A stretch of 64,000 nt of DNA. It comes from Desmodus rotundus. Its lineage: Eukaryota; Chordata; Mammalia; Chiroptera; Phyllostomidae. A program made the position numbers and the translations under genes. This document shows, in pieces, positions 24,486-36,212 of this stretch. The stretch covers positions 56,125,242 to 56,189,241 of the forward strand of contig NC_071395.1 in NCBI RefSeq assembly GCF_022682495.2, written 5' to 3'. Numbering within the stretch: position 1 is the first letter of the stretch; every line of letters starts with the position of its first letter. A model generated the notes under the pieces. That model made no database searches and was not told where the DNA came from. It saw only the letters and a list, made by a program, of their open reading frames with translations.

Positions 24486-25614
24486 GACACCTTTGGAACC
24501 CATGGAAGTATTTGGAGAAACCTGCTTGCTGCTGGATGCCTTACAGAGCTTGGAACTGGGGCGGCGCACAGAGAAAGGGTGTCATTTCACTCCCACTGTC
24601 ACCAACAGCCCATGATTCTCAAGTGACAGATCAGGGAGCTCTGGAACACACACCTCTCTGGTGTGAACGTGCCGGCACATGGCATAGTTTAACAACACGG
24701 TGTGGTGCCCAGGTGAGTTAATCAAATTGCAAGTAGTATAAATATTTTTCAAATTATTTAAAGAATGTGAAAATATGTAAAGTTAATTTAGTTCTAGAAA
24801 TAGCCCTTTGAGGCTTAGCTTTAGGATAAACAAGTTGAAAAACTGTCCTATTGCCAGAAATAGTAAAAGAGAAAAAAAAACAAGGGAGGCCCCCTGATAA
24901 TAACATACGATAATAACATACACTGTTAAAACTGTAGCCTATTTTCACTACACCTGCTGATACACCGTGTGGAAGGACGGGCAGAAGAGAAGGGAAACTT
25001 GGAGGAAGAAACCAAACCAAAAGGGGTTTGGAAACTCACCCAAGGACTCACATAACGCAGGCTCCCTCTTCATATTTGTTGACTGAATGAGTGAACAAAT
25101 TTCTTCCTCATATTTTTCTAAACACCATTGTGAGGTATATATTTGCCGACTCTGTACTCCATGTGGCTCAACTCCTCTCAAATGGCAGGTACCCAGGACA
25201 TATCTCTAGAGCATTTTGTAACACATAGAATATGAAACCGATGCACGCAGAAGGCGGTCGGAAAGACAGACAACATTATTTTCCTTCACTCTGCAAGTAC
25301 TTTCATCATCCTACACCCCTCTGCAAATCACAAATTCTGTAAAAACTTTGGGAAAAGATGGAAAGCATTAAGACAAGCAATGCTGCCAGGTTCCAGCTAG
25401 ACCACGGACCATTCTTTTCACCTCTGAAGCAATGACCTCGGCTAACAAAAGCGCAAGCGCTAGCAACATGAGAGCCAACCCAGACTCATTATTCACAGAC
25501 CCAAGGGTCACTGCTGAACACAACCACCAAAAAAGAGCATCCAACTGCTCCCCCAGCCTTGTGTTCAGCAAAGGGCAGTTTGGATTAGATCTTCCCGAAG
25601 AGATCTGTTTTGCC
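24486..25614. other. Unique intergenic sequence
   Basis: Single-copy-looking DNA. A minus-strand frame at 25368-25571 has a Leu/Ala-rich hydrophobic run, but I see no splice, promoter or family evidence for a gene. Confidence 0.45.
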
Positions 25615-25784
25615 GAATGACATCACCACAGAAGGTTTTCAGACAAGGTCTGATGAAAGAGTGGGGACATTCTCAGCGTTGGTCACACTCTTATTGGGAA
25701 AACACTCTGAAATTACAACTCCCGGGGTGCCAGGGTAGGTAGTAAGTGGTTAATGAGTAGAAGCAGCCCCACTGGCTGAGACCA
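25615..25784 (+). repeat. Source copy of a 170-bp local duplication
   Basis: This unique-looking segment (GAATGACATCACC ... CTGAGACCA) recurs at 26399-26569 with one substitution and one 1-base insertion. Unlike the second copy, it is flanked by unique DNA on both sides, so it is the likely source. Confidence 0.95.
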
Positions 25785-25920
25785 CTGGCAGAGGTTAATC
25801 AGGTTTTTAAGTGTGACTACAAGCAGTTATAGTCACCAGAGACTGCGAGCAGCATTTTCCTCTTGGCACCAACAGGAGTCATTCCCAGCTCCGGCAGACC
25901 CTGACCTGTGACAGGGAGGA

Positions 25921-25969
25921 ATGTCTGAGGGACAACTTGGGGATGAAAAAGCAATCTATGACCACTACA
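25921..25969 (+). other. Possible first coding exon (weak)
   Basis: An ATG at 25921 opens 16 codons that end at a GTAAGC donor-like site (25970). The preceding 100 bases look like a short leader. No downstream exon could be linked and I recognise no family. This may be chance. Confidence 0.12.
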
Positions 25970-26342
25970 GTAAGCTCTTATTTTCTTCCTCATTGTAGGT
26001 TCAACTCATGGTTGCACCTATTTTACTTATCAATTACACTCTGCCTACTTTCAAACGAGAATGGTGGTGCACAAACTAAGGGACAAGAGTTAAGTAATTA
26101 TGGTGATGAAACAAAAGTGGTTATTCTGGCAGGAGAATTAGCCTAAGCCAGTGATTTACCGCAATTGAGATAAGAACAGGTCTGAGCGTGCTGGCAGCCA
26201 GGGTAAAAAGGGAAACACACATTGCACACTTTCTGTGGACTGATTAAAAAAAAAAAAAAAAGAATACATATCAGTCCAGGAGAGAGAAAATATTTCTTAA
26301 CTTTGGATTCCGTGTCAGTTAAGTGTATCTCTATAAAAAGAA

Positions 26343-26716
26343 CTGTGGCTGGGGTAGTTCAGTGGATTGAATGCTGGCCTGCGAACCAAAGGGTTGCTGA
26401 ATGACATCACCACAGAAGGTTTTCAGACAAGGTCTGATGAAAGAGTGGGGACATTCTCAGCGTTGGTCACACTCTTATTGGGAAAACACTCTGAAATTAC
26501 AACTCCCGGGGTGCCAGGGTAGGTAGTAAGTGGTTAATGAGTAGAAGCAACCCCCACTGGCTGAGACCAGCCACTTAGGGCACATGCCTGGGTTGCAGGC
26601 CAAGTCCCCCAGAAGGGGGTGCACGAGAGGCAACCACACATGGATGTTTCTCTCCCTCTCTTTCTCGCTGCCTTCCCGTCTCTCTAAAAATAAATGAACA
26701 GAATCTTAAAAAAGAA
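26343..26716 (+). repeat. VES-type SINE split by a duplicated segment
   Basis: The SINE head (26343-26398) reaches AACCAAAGGGTTGCTG and the body resumes at about 26570 (GGGCACATGCCTGGG), ending in the CT-rich part and A-rich tail. The intervening 171 bp is not SINE. About 10-20 bases of the SINE, including its B box, are missing at the junction. Confidence 0.9.
26399..26569 (+). repeat. Second copy of the 170-bp duplication, inserted in a SINE
   Basis: Nearly identical to 25615-25784: one G-to-A change and one extra C near 26550, otherwise the same. It replaces the B-box region of a VES SINE. There is no poly(A) tail, terminal inverted repeat or TSD, so it is not a normal transposition product. 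Confidence 0.95.
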
Positions 26717-26744
26717 GAAAGCGAGTGATAAATAAAATAGATGG

Positions 26745-27607
26745 TTGTTGGGAGACATCCTGCCTGGTTTCAGGGACTGCAGCCTCACTAACGGACATAA
26801 AGGGTCCCATGGCTAGGCCTGAGTGAAAAGGCCTTGGGGTCATGAGCCACTAAGGAGACAGAACCTATCCTCCTGGCAGGAGCGCAGCTCCTGCCTCCCT
26901 CACTTCACCCTGCTTGGCCCCAAAAGATGGCTGGTTAGTCAATGACAGGTAAGATCCCTCAAGGGAGGGACGACCTAAGCCAGGCACAGCCGCAAGAAGG
27001 GCCATCAGGGAAAGACTTAGGGGCCTATCGAGAAGGGGCAGAGAGACCTTCAGCCCTCAGCTTTGTCATAGTCTGGGTCCTCATTCTATCTGTAAGAAGT
27101 CTCCTAATGCCTTGGCTGCTTTGCTCCCCCTGCCTGACTCAGCCTGAAAACAATGCCAGAGGCAGCTGTGGCCTTGTACTGGAACGGATGGCTCCTGCGG
27201 GGCAAACCAGGCCTGAGAAAGAATGTACATTGTTTCCTTTGAGGCTTGCTCTGATACCTGATAACCCTGTTGGTACGAACCAGACGTTTGAGCTCAAAGA
27301 GTAGGGAGTGAAACTCCCTACTTCATGATACACGCCTCAACAGCCTTCTGGTTTCAGCATATCCCGCCGACCCTGGCCAGAGACAATCCCTGTGTTTCTC
27401 TGATTATTATCTGTAGATGATGTCAGTTTTTCATGACTGTAGCCTTTTGGACATTGATTGATGAGCTTTACGTGCATACTACGTATCTCTGTGTAAGCTG
27501 AACTCAATAAGTACCCAGGGAAAGAGGTGCTGGAGGCTCTTCTCTGAGAGATTAGCCAGCCTCTTCTCCCCAAGCAGATCTTGTCTTGGAAGTCTTATTT
27601 CATCCAC
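26745..27607 (+). repeat. Probable solo LTR, about 860 bp
   Basis: It begins TGTTGGGAGACATCC at 26746 and ends near TTATTTCATCCAC. A poly(A)-signal-like CAATAAGTACCC (27504-27515) and a CTCTGAGAGATTAGCC segment follow each other as in short-R, class II-type LTRs. A possible short TSD, GATGG, flanks it (26740-26744; 27608-27612). No internal retroviral genes were seen. Class and exact ends are inferred. Confidence 0.6.
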
Positions 27608-27862
27608 GATGGCTGGGAGGACTCTACCAGATGGAGACAGCTGGCATCTCCCACTATGTTCTGGTTAAGAATGACAGAATTCCCAGACTGCATCAGACCC
27701 ATGACTCCCTTGGCTGAGCCTGGCAGACTGTCTCTGACAGTGGCCCACAGCAGTGTCTCCAGGACAGTATAACTGGGCTCTGACCTCAGCAACAAAGTGC
27801 AGAGGAAGCTCCTGAGGACGCCACCCTCCCTCTGAAGACAGTGTGGAAGAGGAGAAGGGGCA

Positions 27863-27990
27863 TGGGCTCTGAAGCCAGAGAGACGTGGCTTCAGGGTCTG
27901 AGAGCACGTCTGCTTGTACTTAGGGTTGGCAGCAGTTGTCTTTGTAGAGCTGTTGTGGGCGTTAAATATGATTGTAGACATAAAGCAATA
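27863..27990 (+). repeat. MIR SINE, ancient
   Basis: It contains the MIR landmarks GGGCTCTGAAGCCAGAGAGACGTGG-like start and GTTGTGGGCGTTAAATATGATTG-like 3' segment, with a diverged or deleted centre. Confidence 0.6.
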
Positions 27991-28376
27991 GGCTCACCAA
28001 AGGGACAGAATAATGGGCCTCTATGGCTAGTAATACTGTACATAGACGTAACTGGCCAAGTCGTTAAATAAATCTTCAACCTCTTTCGGAGATATTAAAT
28101 CTAACAAGGTTACTTTATGGGGGATTCTGGTTAAGTCATATCTTAGTACTAGAAAATGTCCTAAATAAAGGAAGCAACACCAAATTTCAACACACCTGAA
28201 AACAGTAAAATGCCCTTCCATTCAAATTATAAGAAATTAATTTGAAGTTTTCTGTTTTGACTTAGAAGTTACATCCAGATCTTGAAAACCATTTTGTTTA
28301 TCTGTTATCATAGCTATCATTTATCATAGGTCTAGAGCTATGTTTTCAGGAATTCTATTTAATGAGGGCTCTATCT

Positions 28377-28587
28377 CAGGCATCCCCAAACTCTTCTTAA
28401 AGGGCCAGACAGTAAATAGTTTAGGCTTTGTGGGCCATATTGTCTCTGTTACAACTAGTCAGCTCTGCTCTTTAGCTTGAAAGCAACCATAGACAGTATG
28501 TCAACAAATAAGTGTGGCTGTGTCCCAATAAAACTTTATTTGCAAAACCAGGTAGCTGGTCTGTAGGCCATAGTGTGCTGACCCCTG
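28377..28587. mobile_element. hAT-Charlie-type MITE, about 211 bp
   Basis: The ends are CAGGCATCCCCAAAC and the complementary CTGACCCCTG. The body has the familiar AAAGGGCCAGACAGTAAATAG and CAATAAAACTTTATTTGCAAAA segments of a widespread mammalian MER element. The 8-bp flanks CTCTATCT (28369-28376) and CTCTAGTT (28588-28595) match at 6 of 8, as expected for a decayed hAT TSD. Non-coding. Confidence 0.8.
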
Positions 28588-28595
28588 CTCTAGTT

Positions 28596-31323
28596 AATAA
28601 ATATTAAAGTCACCCTGGCTTTCTATGGTTATATTTTCTTCCTTTTTGAAATAACTGGATAAGAAGTGCCTATAACAAATTTATTTATATGTTTCCTCAA
28701 ATAGGAAATAAATATAGATTAAAAAGAAAGGCAGAACATTACTGAACAGCATCTAGTCTCTTATTTGGAGACCTGTTTCTGGACAAGTTTAAACACCTCT
28801 GCCCTTGAACTTCTCAATCAGCCACCTTTATTTAACCAGCCACACTAAATAAAAGACTAAATAAATGCAATTCCTTGATGGTTTGATGATGAAAATGTTA
28901 TCCAACTCACAAAATCCTTGGTTAAATGGACAACAGTTTAGATGTAGGGGAAAGAAAACAACATTAATGCCCTAAAATCCAATATACACATAATAATGTT
29001 TTTCTTCTTTTTTTGATATAAAAAGAGCAAAACAGTTCAGCAACCAAACTCTAGTGATTTGGCCATGGGCAATACCTTAAGTTTATGATACAAAGTACCT
29101 AATAAAAATTATAGATTCTTTATTCACTGATACATTTCATTGACTTACGTCAGATGTTCTCTAAGATAAAATAAAGAAAGCCAAGGAGCATCAGACTTGC
29201 ACCAAACAGATACATTTATAGAACTATTCTGACTTTGTGTTGCATTGGGTTAGCTGTACCCTTTAATGTGACCGCATTCTCAGAAAGAATTGTGCTCTCG
29301 TCGTCCTGCCAGTGCTCAGTGGATGGACTGATCCGTTCGACCACAGCCCAGGGTAGCGAAGGCTCAGAAGGCACCTCAGTTCTGTCTCAGTTTAGGCAAA
29401 ACCCAGACAGTAAATCAATGAATGAATGAACATGGAAAGGGAGTACATTATTTTCTGTGAGAACAGACTTCAGTAAAAGGACTACAGTGAGGTCAAAACC
29501 AACCATAGGTATTTATTTCAGGTGCTGTTATGTATAGTAAGTGCCACAAATAAAGATAATAACAGATTAAAGAGTGAAATTACATTAAATACAGACCTAT
29601 TGCTGACCTTGGGGGGTTATGAACCAAAAGTTCCAATGAATCAATATGCTGATTAGGTCTTTTAGCTAAAACTGTTGAGGGTGCGTTTTCGTGAGTATCA
29701 GCTTCTATACTGCTGCTATCCTGTGTTTATTAGTTGCACTAAGTAGAAAAATGAGATAATGTTCTTCTTAGCAACAAAACCAAGCTGTGAGGCTTGAATA
29801 AGTGCTCAGTGAAAGTCCCGTCGCAGGTCAATGAGTGATTTCAGACTGGAAATTGTCATACACACAACCCAAGCAAAGACGAAAAATAAACAAACAGTGC
29901 CTGACCTCTTGTTGCTGAAGACATCTGTGTGTTTGCTCAGGCCCAGTCCACTGAAGGGCTCGGGGAAGTTGGGGTCTTTGAAACAGCTGTTTGGGTTACA
30001 GCCATTGCTTTCTGTAGGCGAGGAAATGCAGTCCATGCGCTCACTATGCCGAGAGCGAGTCTGCTGAAAAGCAAGGGAGAGACAGGCTTGACGTGCACAT
30101 GCCCAGAGAGAACAGGGCTTAATTAAAAGTTCTAATCACTCAAATGTTTCACCTTCCTCATTGGGATGGGTAGAACGACAGCTGCACAAATACAGCACTC
30201 CTGTATGGAAACACTGGCTCTTCATTAAGGGACGGCTGGTGATGGATTTCAGGGAGGCTCTTGCCGTTGAAAAAGTTACACTTGGGAGGCAGCAATTCAG
30301 CCACAGGGCCTCTGTGGTTCATTATCGTTCATCCTTTTCTCCTGGAGCATTCAGAAACATTTGCTCCTTATAATTGATTGGATGAGAAGTAAATGAGGAA
30401 GCGGGAGGAAGAGTCCTGAGACGCAGGAAAGGTGTGGAAAGTTACAGGGGGTCTGGGCTCCTTTTGGATGTCAGGGTGCTCTCTGACTCTACACCTGTGC
30501 CTACCTGAAGTCAGAGGGGTTCCATGATATTGCACCATAGATCTCCTTCCCTAAGAAGTATAATTGGGCAGTGAGCCCACCAAAAAGAGTGCTTCCAAAA
30601 TTAAAAGTACGAATTAGGCATGTAAATTGATAGGAAGGATGCTGGAATTCCTGTCTTTCATTTGTGGCAGAAACAAATCTGTCTCTTGGGAAAATTTCTA
30701 AGACAGCAATGTTGAGCTTGCCCTGGGCTCTGCAACTGATTTGGTGGGCAATGATTTCAACACATTGTCTGTGGGTCTCAGGCCCAGTGACATGCACAGC
30801 CAGGTGATGGAGCGGTGAGTGTGCCAAGTACTTAACTAAAAATGTTAACACGCTGCAAGACCTGCTTTAGAGATCCTAGCAGAGCTGTGAAGGCATTCCT
30901 GCTTCCCTGGCCCACAACTGGCTCCAGTCCACGTGGGAAATCAGTCCTCTCATACCAAATGTGCCGCTTCCCAGGGGATTCCCAGGGAGAGAAGGGAGCA
31001 GGACACTCATCCAGCCAAGCAGGTCCATCTCATCTCCTCCGGGATCAATGCGTTCACCAGATCTAAGAATCGTGTTCTTCATCATGTTGGGTGTTTTCAT
31101 CCCCCAGTTGAGAAGTCCTTTATATATCTCAATTGGAAGGAATTTCTTGATAAGGGTTCTCTCTTGTGGAGAGACTGTACAGAGGAAAGGATCCAGAACC
31201 AAGCCCCGAAGGTAGAGGGAACATATCAGCATGGCAGTGGGGAATGTAGCCCAGCACCGAACCGCAAAACCGATTGAGTGTGAGGCGGTACACAGGACCC
31301 AGGCGTGCCGATTGGCTTTCCCA
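28596..31323. other. Unique sequence around the candidate exon
   Basis: Single-copy-looking DNA apart from the candidate exon at 29906-30063. Two minus-strand frames of about 116-118 codons (30501-30851 and 30876-31232) have no known family signature or splice context. Confidence 0.45.
29906..30063 (-). other. Candidate orphan exon of unknown gene
   Basis: On the minus strand a strong pyrimidine tract (CTGTCTCTCCCTTGCTTTTCAG) ends at 30064. It is followed by 158 bases with one open frame (about 52 codons, including MDCISSPTESNGCNPNS and FKDPNFPEPFSGLGLSKHTD), ending in AGAG before a GTCAGG donor-like site. The acceptor is a tandem CAGCAG. Several CpGs are retained. I do not recognise the protein and no partner exon was found nearby. 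It could be an internal exon of a large gene, an exon relic, or chance. Confidence 0.3.
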
Positions 31324-31780
31324 TGGGGAACCAGGCTGGCATTGTACCTAGGATGCTTTAAGGCTTGCTTTTGCTAAAAACTCCCTCACCCTGAGTTAAG
31401 ACTGCAGGTGTTTAATGTATATCTCTGAAGCAACTCCCTAAATTAGTCTGTGCTAAGCTGTCCCAAGGACGGAATGTAACCAGATCAATCACTTTGATCA
31501 TTCTCTTGCATTTGCAACATTTTTTTCTTTGTTATCTATAATCTTTTTCTTTGTAATAACTTATAGATTTTATCTATAACCTTTTTTTCTTTATAATCAC
31601 TGAAAGTAAACCTAAGTATAATGCATGAGAACCTTCTTTGATGTAATGCTGCTGGAAAGCAATAAAAGCCTGCCCAGGCAAGGGTCGAGGCACGCTCTCT
31701 CTCAGAGAGTGGACGTGCAGTCCCTCTTTCTCCACAGGACTTCTGCAGTCCATGTGAATTTGTTCATCGCATCCACAACA
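31324..31780 (+). repeat. Solo retroviral LTR, sense
   Basis: It starts TGGGGAACCAGGC and ends near CATCCACAACA, with AATAAA at 31661-31666 followed by the GTCGAGGCAC and TCTCCACAGGACTTC segments shared with the LTR at 17420-17892. A T-rich expansion lies in the middle (31519-31610). No gag, pol or env sequence adjoins. Exact ends are approximate. Confidence 0.7.
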
Positions 31781-33354
31781 CACAGACCCCGTGGGCTGGA
31801 GTCTGCATCACAAAGGCCCGCAGCCCTGGACCACTCCACCATTTGAAGATAAGTCATCAAAGTCATCAAAAGAGATTGTGGAGGAGTGACCAGGGAGGTA
31901 CTGGGTTAAGGCTAATGCAAAGCAGAATATGATGAGCACACTGGAATGACCACTGGACTTGACAACGTGGCCAGTTGGTCATATAATACATTGTCCAAAT
32001 GATAAATGTACTTTTTTGAGAATAAAAGCGAAAGTTATTGAAAACTGACACTGGAACAACTGAGATGCTTGGGGAAATCCTAGACATGAGTAACATTCAC
32101 AAGAGTATCAAGAGACTCTGTCTAAAACTCTGCTGTTCAGTACAGTAGCCATTACCAATGTGGCTATGGGGAATTACAATGTTCTATACGTGTGAAACAC
32201 ACACCAGATTTTAAAGTCTTAGTACAAAAATATGCATAAAAATGTCTGTACACAGAATACATAGCTAAATAATAATATTTTGCATATAGTGAGTTAAGCA
32301 AATATGTTAATAAAATTTGGAAAATAGATTTGATAAAATAAAATATTCTTAGTGATAAATATTAATTATGATACATAAGTTTCTTTACATTTCTTTTTAT
32401 CTTAACTTCTTATAGAATCTCTACTCTCTTTTAAACTCCCTAGTCTCTTAAAACATCTGGCAAAAGTGAAATAACTGGGTTTCTTTAATGATTCGTTTTT
32501 AAGTGAATCTCCTATATTTTAACCCTGATCTTAGACCTCAATGCAGCTAAGTTTTAGGGTCAACTTTAATTATCCAGCATTAATTGCAGGGACAGGAGAT
32601 AAAGGTAGAAAAAGAGAGGCACAGAGCTAATTTATAGTGGGCTTTAGGACAGAAATCATTTCCAGCCCTGGGACTGCACCTGGCTCCAGCCCACCTCTCA
32701 GCTCCATCCTCTCATCACTGATGGGGATCCAACTCCCATTGAGAGGAAGTGTCCAGGCTACTGCAGAGAGCACGCTGGGAATGAAAGAGTGGACTGTGCT
32801 TCCTTATTCACACGTGGTTGACACCACACTGGTCTTTTCACAGCTCCAACTCCCGACAGCGCGGCTGACTTGATCGATGGTAACAACTGACCTACTGAGT
32901 GTCTACTATGCTCACTTAGACTGACTTTCTCTAAGCAGTCTTCAAATACTCCAGGCTACGTGTTTCAGGATTCCAAATTTGTCAGAAATCCCGGAAAAGG
33001 CACTATGGGAATTTCCTGTGACTATTCTTGTCAGTTCTTGCCTGTACCTTCTTATACTGCCTGGGAGTGTGGGTGCTGTTACAGACAAAACCACTGGACT
33101 CATTCTGACTCTTCACCATATTTGTTCAAAGCCAAACCCTTGTGCTTTAGAGGTTTTTTTCGATTTATGTCAATTCAGCTACATCTTGCCAATGTAAAAA
33201 CCTAGGAGCTGCTCCTTGCCCTCAGCAGCTGCCCACAGGGCAGACTGGCCTCTGCCTTCCAAGAGGCTAACGTGATCACATTCTACTCAACAGGTTTTTG
33301 TTTCTGTCTTTTCCTATTGAGAAAACCCATTTTCTGGATGTTTGTGTGTGCATG
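31781..33354. other. Unique intergenic sequence
   Basis: AT-rich single-copy-looking DNA with no recognised gene or repeat. Confidence 0.45.
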
Positions 33355-33640
33355 GCATTCATACATTCACTCAACAAGCATTTACTGAGTACCTACTAGG
33401 TGTCATGCACTGTTAGACACTGGGGAAGAAATAACAAATAAGGTATAGCCTAACAGAATGCCGGGCATGTGGGCGCTTGAGTGTTTACTGAATGAATGAA
33501 TATGGTCCCTGGCCATGGAGCTCAAATTCTCCAGGGAGAGACAGTTGTGTAAATATGCAATTACACTCCAGCATGACAAAAAGCAAGGAAGGGAGGCTTC
33601 ACAGAGGAGGCAGCATGTGTGTTACAAGACACACGTCAAA
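33355..33640 (-). repeat. L2-like ancient LINE 3' end, antisense
   Basis: It contains TCACTCAACAAGCATTTACTG, GGTGTCATGCACTGTTAGAC and GGCCATGGAGCTCAAATTC, typical of the reverse complement of an L2 3' end, with a GAATGAATGAAT stretch. Heavily diverged. Confidence 0.6.
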
Positions 33641-34247
33641 GCCTGGAGTCCACCTTCAACCAAACACATTTAAAGCTGATTACATCTAAAAGTATGATTA
33701 AAAGTCAAAGCTCACTTGGTCTGTTTTGTACACACTTGGGCCTGCAAATTCACAGTGACTCGCAGGCCCTAGTCCACTTCGATCTCTCCAGTTATCAGAT
33801 TCCCTTCCACTTCCCAAGTGCTCACAGCTGTTGGACCTTGAGAGGGACATTGATGAGCCCTATAAACAATCAAAGCCACATAAGGAAATATTTAATAAGG
33901 TGGGTCCACCGAGGTGGGAGGGAAAAGAATCCTCATTACACCACCACCATTTGCTTTGATCGCTAACCAGCGCATTGCCCATGAGTGCTGACTCTCTCGG
34001 GAAGAGGCTGTGGCACCTGTCTATATCCTTTGTCCTGCAGCCACCATGGACCCTGGGTAATGCACAGGGTGAAGTACTTTTTAAAATGTATTTTTATTTT
34101 TATCTTAATTCAGTGGCTCACTTACTAGTTGTTCCAGTACAATGACCATTGGAAAACTGAAGGATCCTGTGATCTAAAAAGCTTTGACACATGCATACTT
34201 TTTCATCAAAGGAATTTCTCTTCTAAATTGGGTGATGCCAAAATATC
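33641..34247. other. Unique intergenic sequence
   Basis: No gene or repeat recognised. Confidence 0.45.
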
Positions 34248-35169
34248 TTTTTTTTTTATTGTTGCTGTTCAATTACAGTTGTCTGCATTTTCTCCCCACC
34301 CTTCTACCCCACCCCAGCCGAACCCACCTCCCTCCCCGAACTCCACCCTCCCCCTTGGTTTTGTCCATGTGTCCTTTATAGTAGTCCCTGAAAACCCCTC
34401 TCCCCACTATCCCCTCCCCACTCCCTTCTGGCTACTGTTAGATTGTTCTTAACTTCAGTGTCTCTGGTTATATTTTGTTTGCTTTTTTTCTTCTGTTCAC
34501 TGTGTTCCAGTTAAAGGTGAGATCATATGGCATTTGCCCCTCAACCCCTGGCTTATTTCACTTAGCATAATGCTCTCCAGTCCCATCCATGCTGTTGCAA
34601 AGGGTATAAGCTCCTTCTTTCTCTCTGCTGCATAGAATTCCATTGTGTAAATGTGCCATAGTTTTTTGATCCACTCTTTTGCTGATGGGCACTTAGGTTG
34701 CTTCCAGTACTTGCCTATTGTAAATTGTGCTGCTATGAACATTGGGGTGCATAGGTTCTTTTGGATTGGTGTTTCAGGGTTCTTAGGGTATAATCCCAGC
34801 AGCGGAATTGCTGGGTCAAAGCACAGTTCCATTGTTAGTTTTGTGAGGAAATTCCACACTGTTTTCCACAGTGGCCACACCAGTCTGCATTCCCACCAAC
34901 AATGTATTAGGGTTCCCTTTTCTCCGCATCCTCTCCAACATTTGTTTGTGGATTTGTTTATGTTGGCCACTCTGACTGGTGTGAGATGGGACCTCATTGT
35001 GGTTTTAATTTGCATCTCTCTGATGGCTAGTGATGCTGAGCATCTCTTTATATGTCTCTAGGCCCTCTGTATGTCTTCCTTGGAGAAGTGTCTGGTCAAG
35101 TCCTTTGCCCATTTTTTAATTGGGTTGTTTGTCTTCCTGGAGTGGAGTCGTGTAAGTTCTTTATATATT
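34248..35169 (-). repeat. 5'-truncated LINE-1, antisense
   Basis: A T run at 34248 is followed by the reverse complement of the young L1 3' end and the ORF2 C terminus, open on the minus strand over 34497-35015 (about 172 codons). Homology stops near 35169 (TTCTTTATATATT). No convincing TSD. Confidence 0.9.
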
Positions 35170-35549
35170 GTGGCTCATGAAAATTGCAATTTGAAGAAAT
35201 CACAGTGCTTCAATGAACCTCTAAACACAGTCCAGCTGACAAAAGATGGATCAGTAAACCTGCTGAAGAACCACTGAATGGCTTCACTGCCAAATCCTGA
35301 GAACTTGATTTTTGCCATCACCTGCTTCTCAGAGGAACATTTCCTCAAGTAACAAGAAATATAATGCATGAAGACTTTGGTATTCATGTGTTTCACTTGA
35401 TTAACAACTTTCTCTCTTGACTTTAAATTAAACCGACATGAAAAAATATATATATATATAATTTGTCCTTAATATTTATAATAATAGAAGACAGGAAAAG
35501 AATGGAACATAATAAATTATAACATTTTTCTCTTATGGACTAATAAAAA
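35170..35549. other. Unique intergenic sequence with short (TA)n
   Basis: No gene recognised; a TATATATATATA run lies near 35448-35460. Confidence 0.5.
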
Positions 35550-35772
35550 TGTATTTTTTTAAAGATTTATTTTTACTTATTTGTAGAGAGAGAGAAAAGG
35601 AGAGAGAAAGAGAGGGAGAGAAAATCAATGTGTGGTTGCCTCTCGCATGCCCCCCCCCCACCCCCCGGGGACCTGGCCTGCATCCCAGGCATGTGCCCTG
35701 ACTGGGTATCCAAATGGCAACCCTTTGGTTTGCAGGCCCACGCTCAATCCACTGTGCCACACCAGCCAGGGC
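35550..35772 (-). repeat. VES-type SINE, antisense
   Basis: The reverse complement carries the GCCCTGGCTGGTGTGG head (to 35772), then GAACCAAAGGGTTGCC, a GA-rich 3' part and an A-rich tail. The B box is altered (GGATACCCAGTCAGG). A CCCCCCCCCC run near 35651 is an expansion in the SINE body. Confidence 0.88.
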
Positions 35773-36212
35773 CACAGTGAAGTATTTTTCCTTTGTTATG
35801 AGGGTGCCAAGCAGAGTTCTGAGAGCCCCCAGTAGGAAGACTTACTCCTATAAGAAACTACAAGAGATTCTCTGCCTTGTATCACACAAGAAGCGCAAGG
35901 GCAAAGAGGAGTAGCCAGACCTACCACTTTGGCAAAAATCGACCTCCCAAGTTAATAGAGTCGGAGGTTGGAGAGACATCCGGCCTTTCCCCTGTGCTTG
36001 CTCCTCCAAATTGGATCCTCCAACAAATCACAAATGCCTGGGAAACTCTATCTTATGCAATTCCCCCAAATCAAAATAAAAGTAATAATTTAAAAGATCT
36101 CAAAGTCTGCACTGGGCTTAAATTTATTCAATTACTCAGTCACCACATTATAGGCACCCTATTTTGCACTGTGTCTAGAGTAGTAAAGTCAAGATTCTCT
36201 GATTTTTGTTAT
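35773..36212. other. Unassigned segment between SINE and LTR
   Basis: A frame ending at 35911 finishes in a Lys/Arg-rich stretch and is followed by further open sequence to 36230. It could be internal sequence of a degraded retroviral element next to the LTR or a retrocopy 3' end. I do not recognise it. Confidence 0.3.

Noticed and set aside
25368..25571. Minus-strand frame with a Leu/Ala-rich hydrophobic run that looks like a transmembrane segment
   Set aside because: Short, no partner exon, no conserved motif; likely chance.
30501..31232. Two adjacent minus-strand frames of 116-118 codons
   Set aside because: No recognisable domain, no splice sites joining them, and no homology I know. 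Left as unique DNA.
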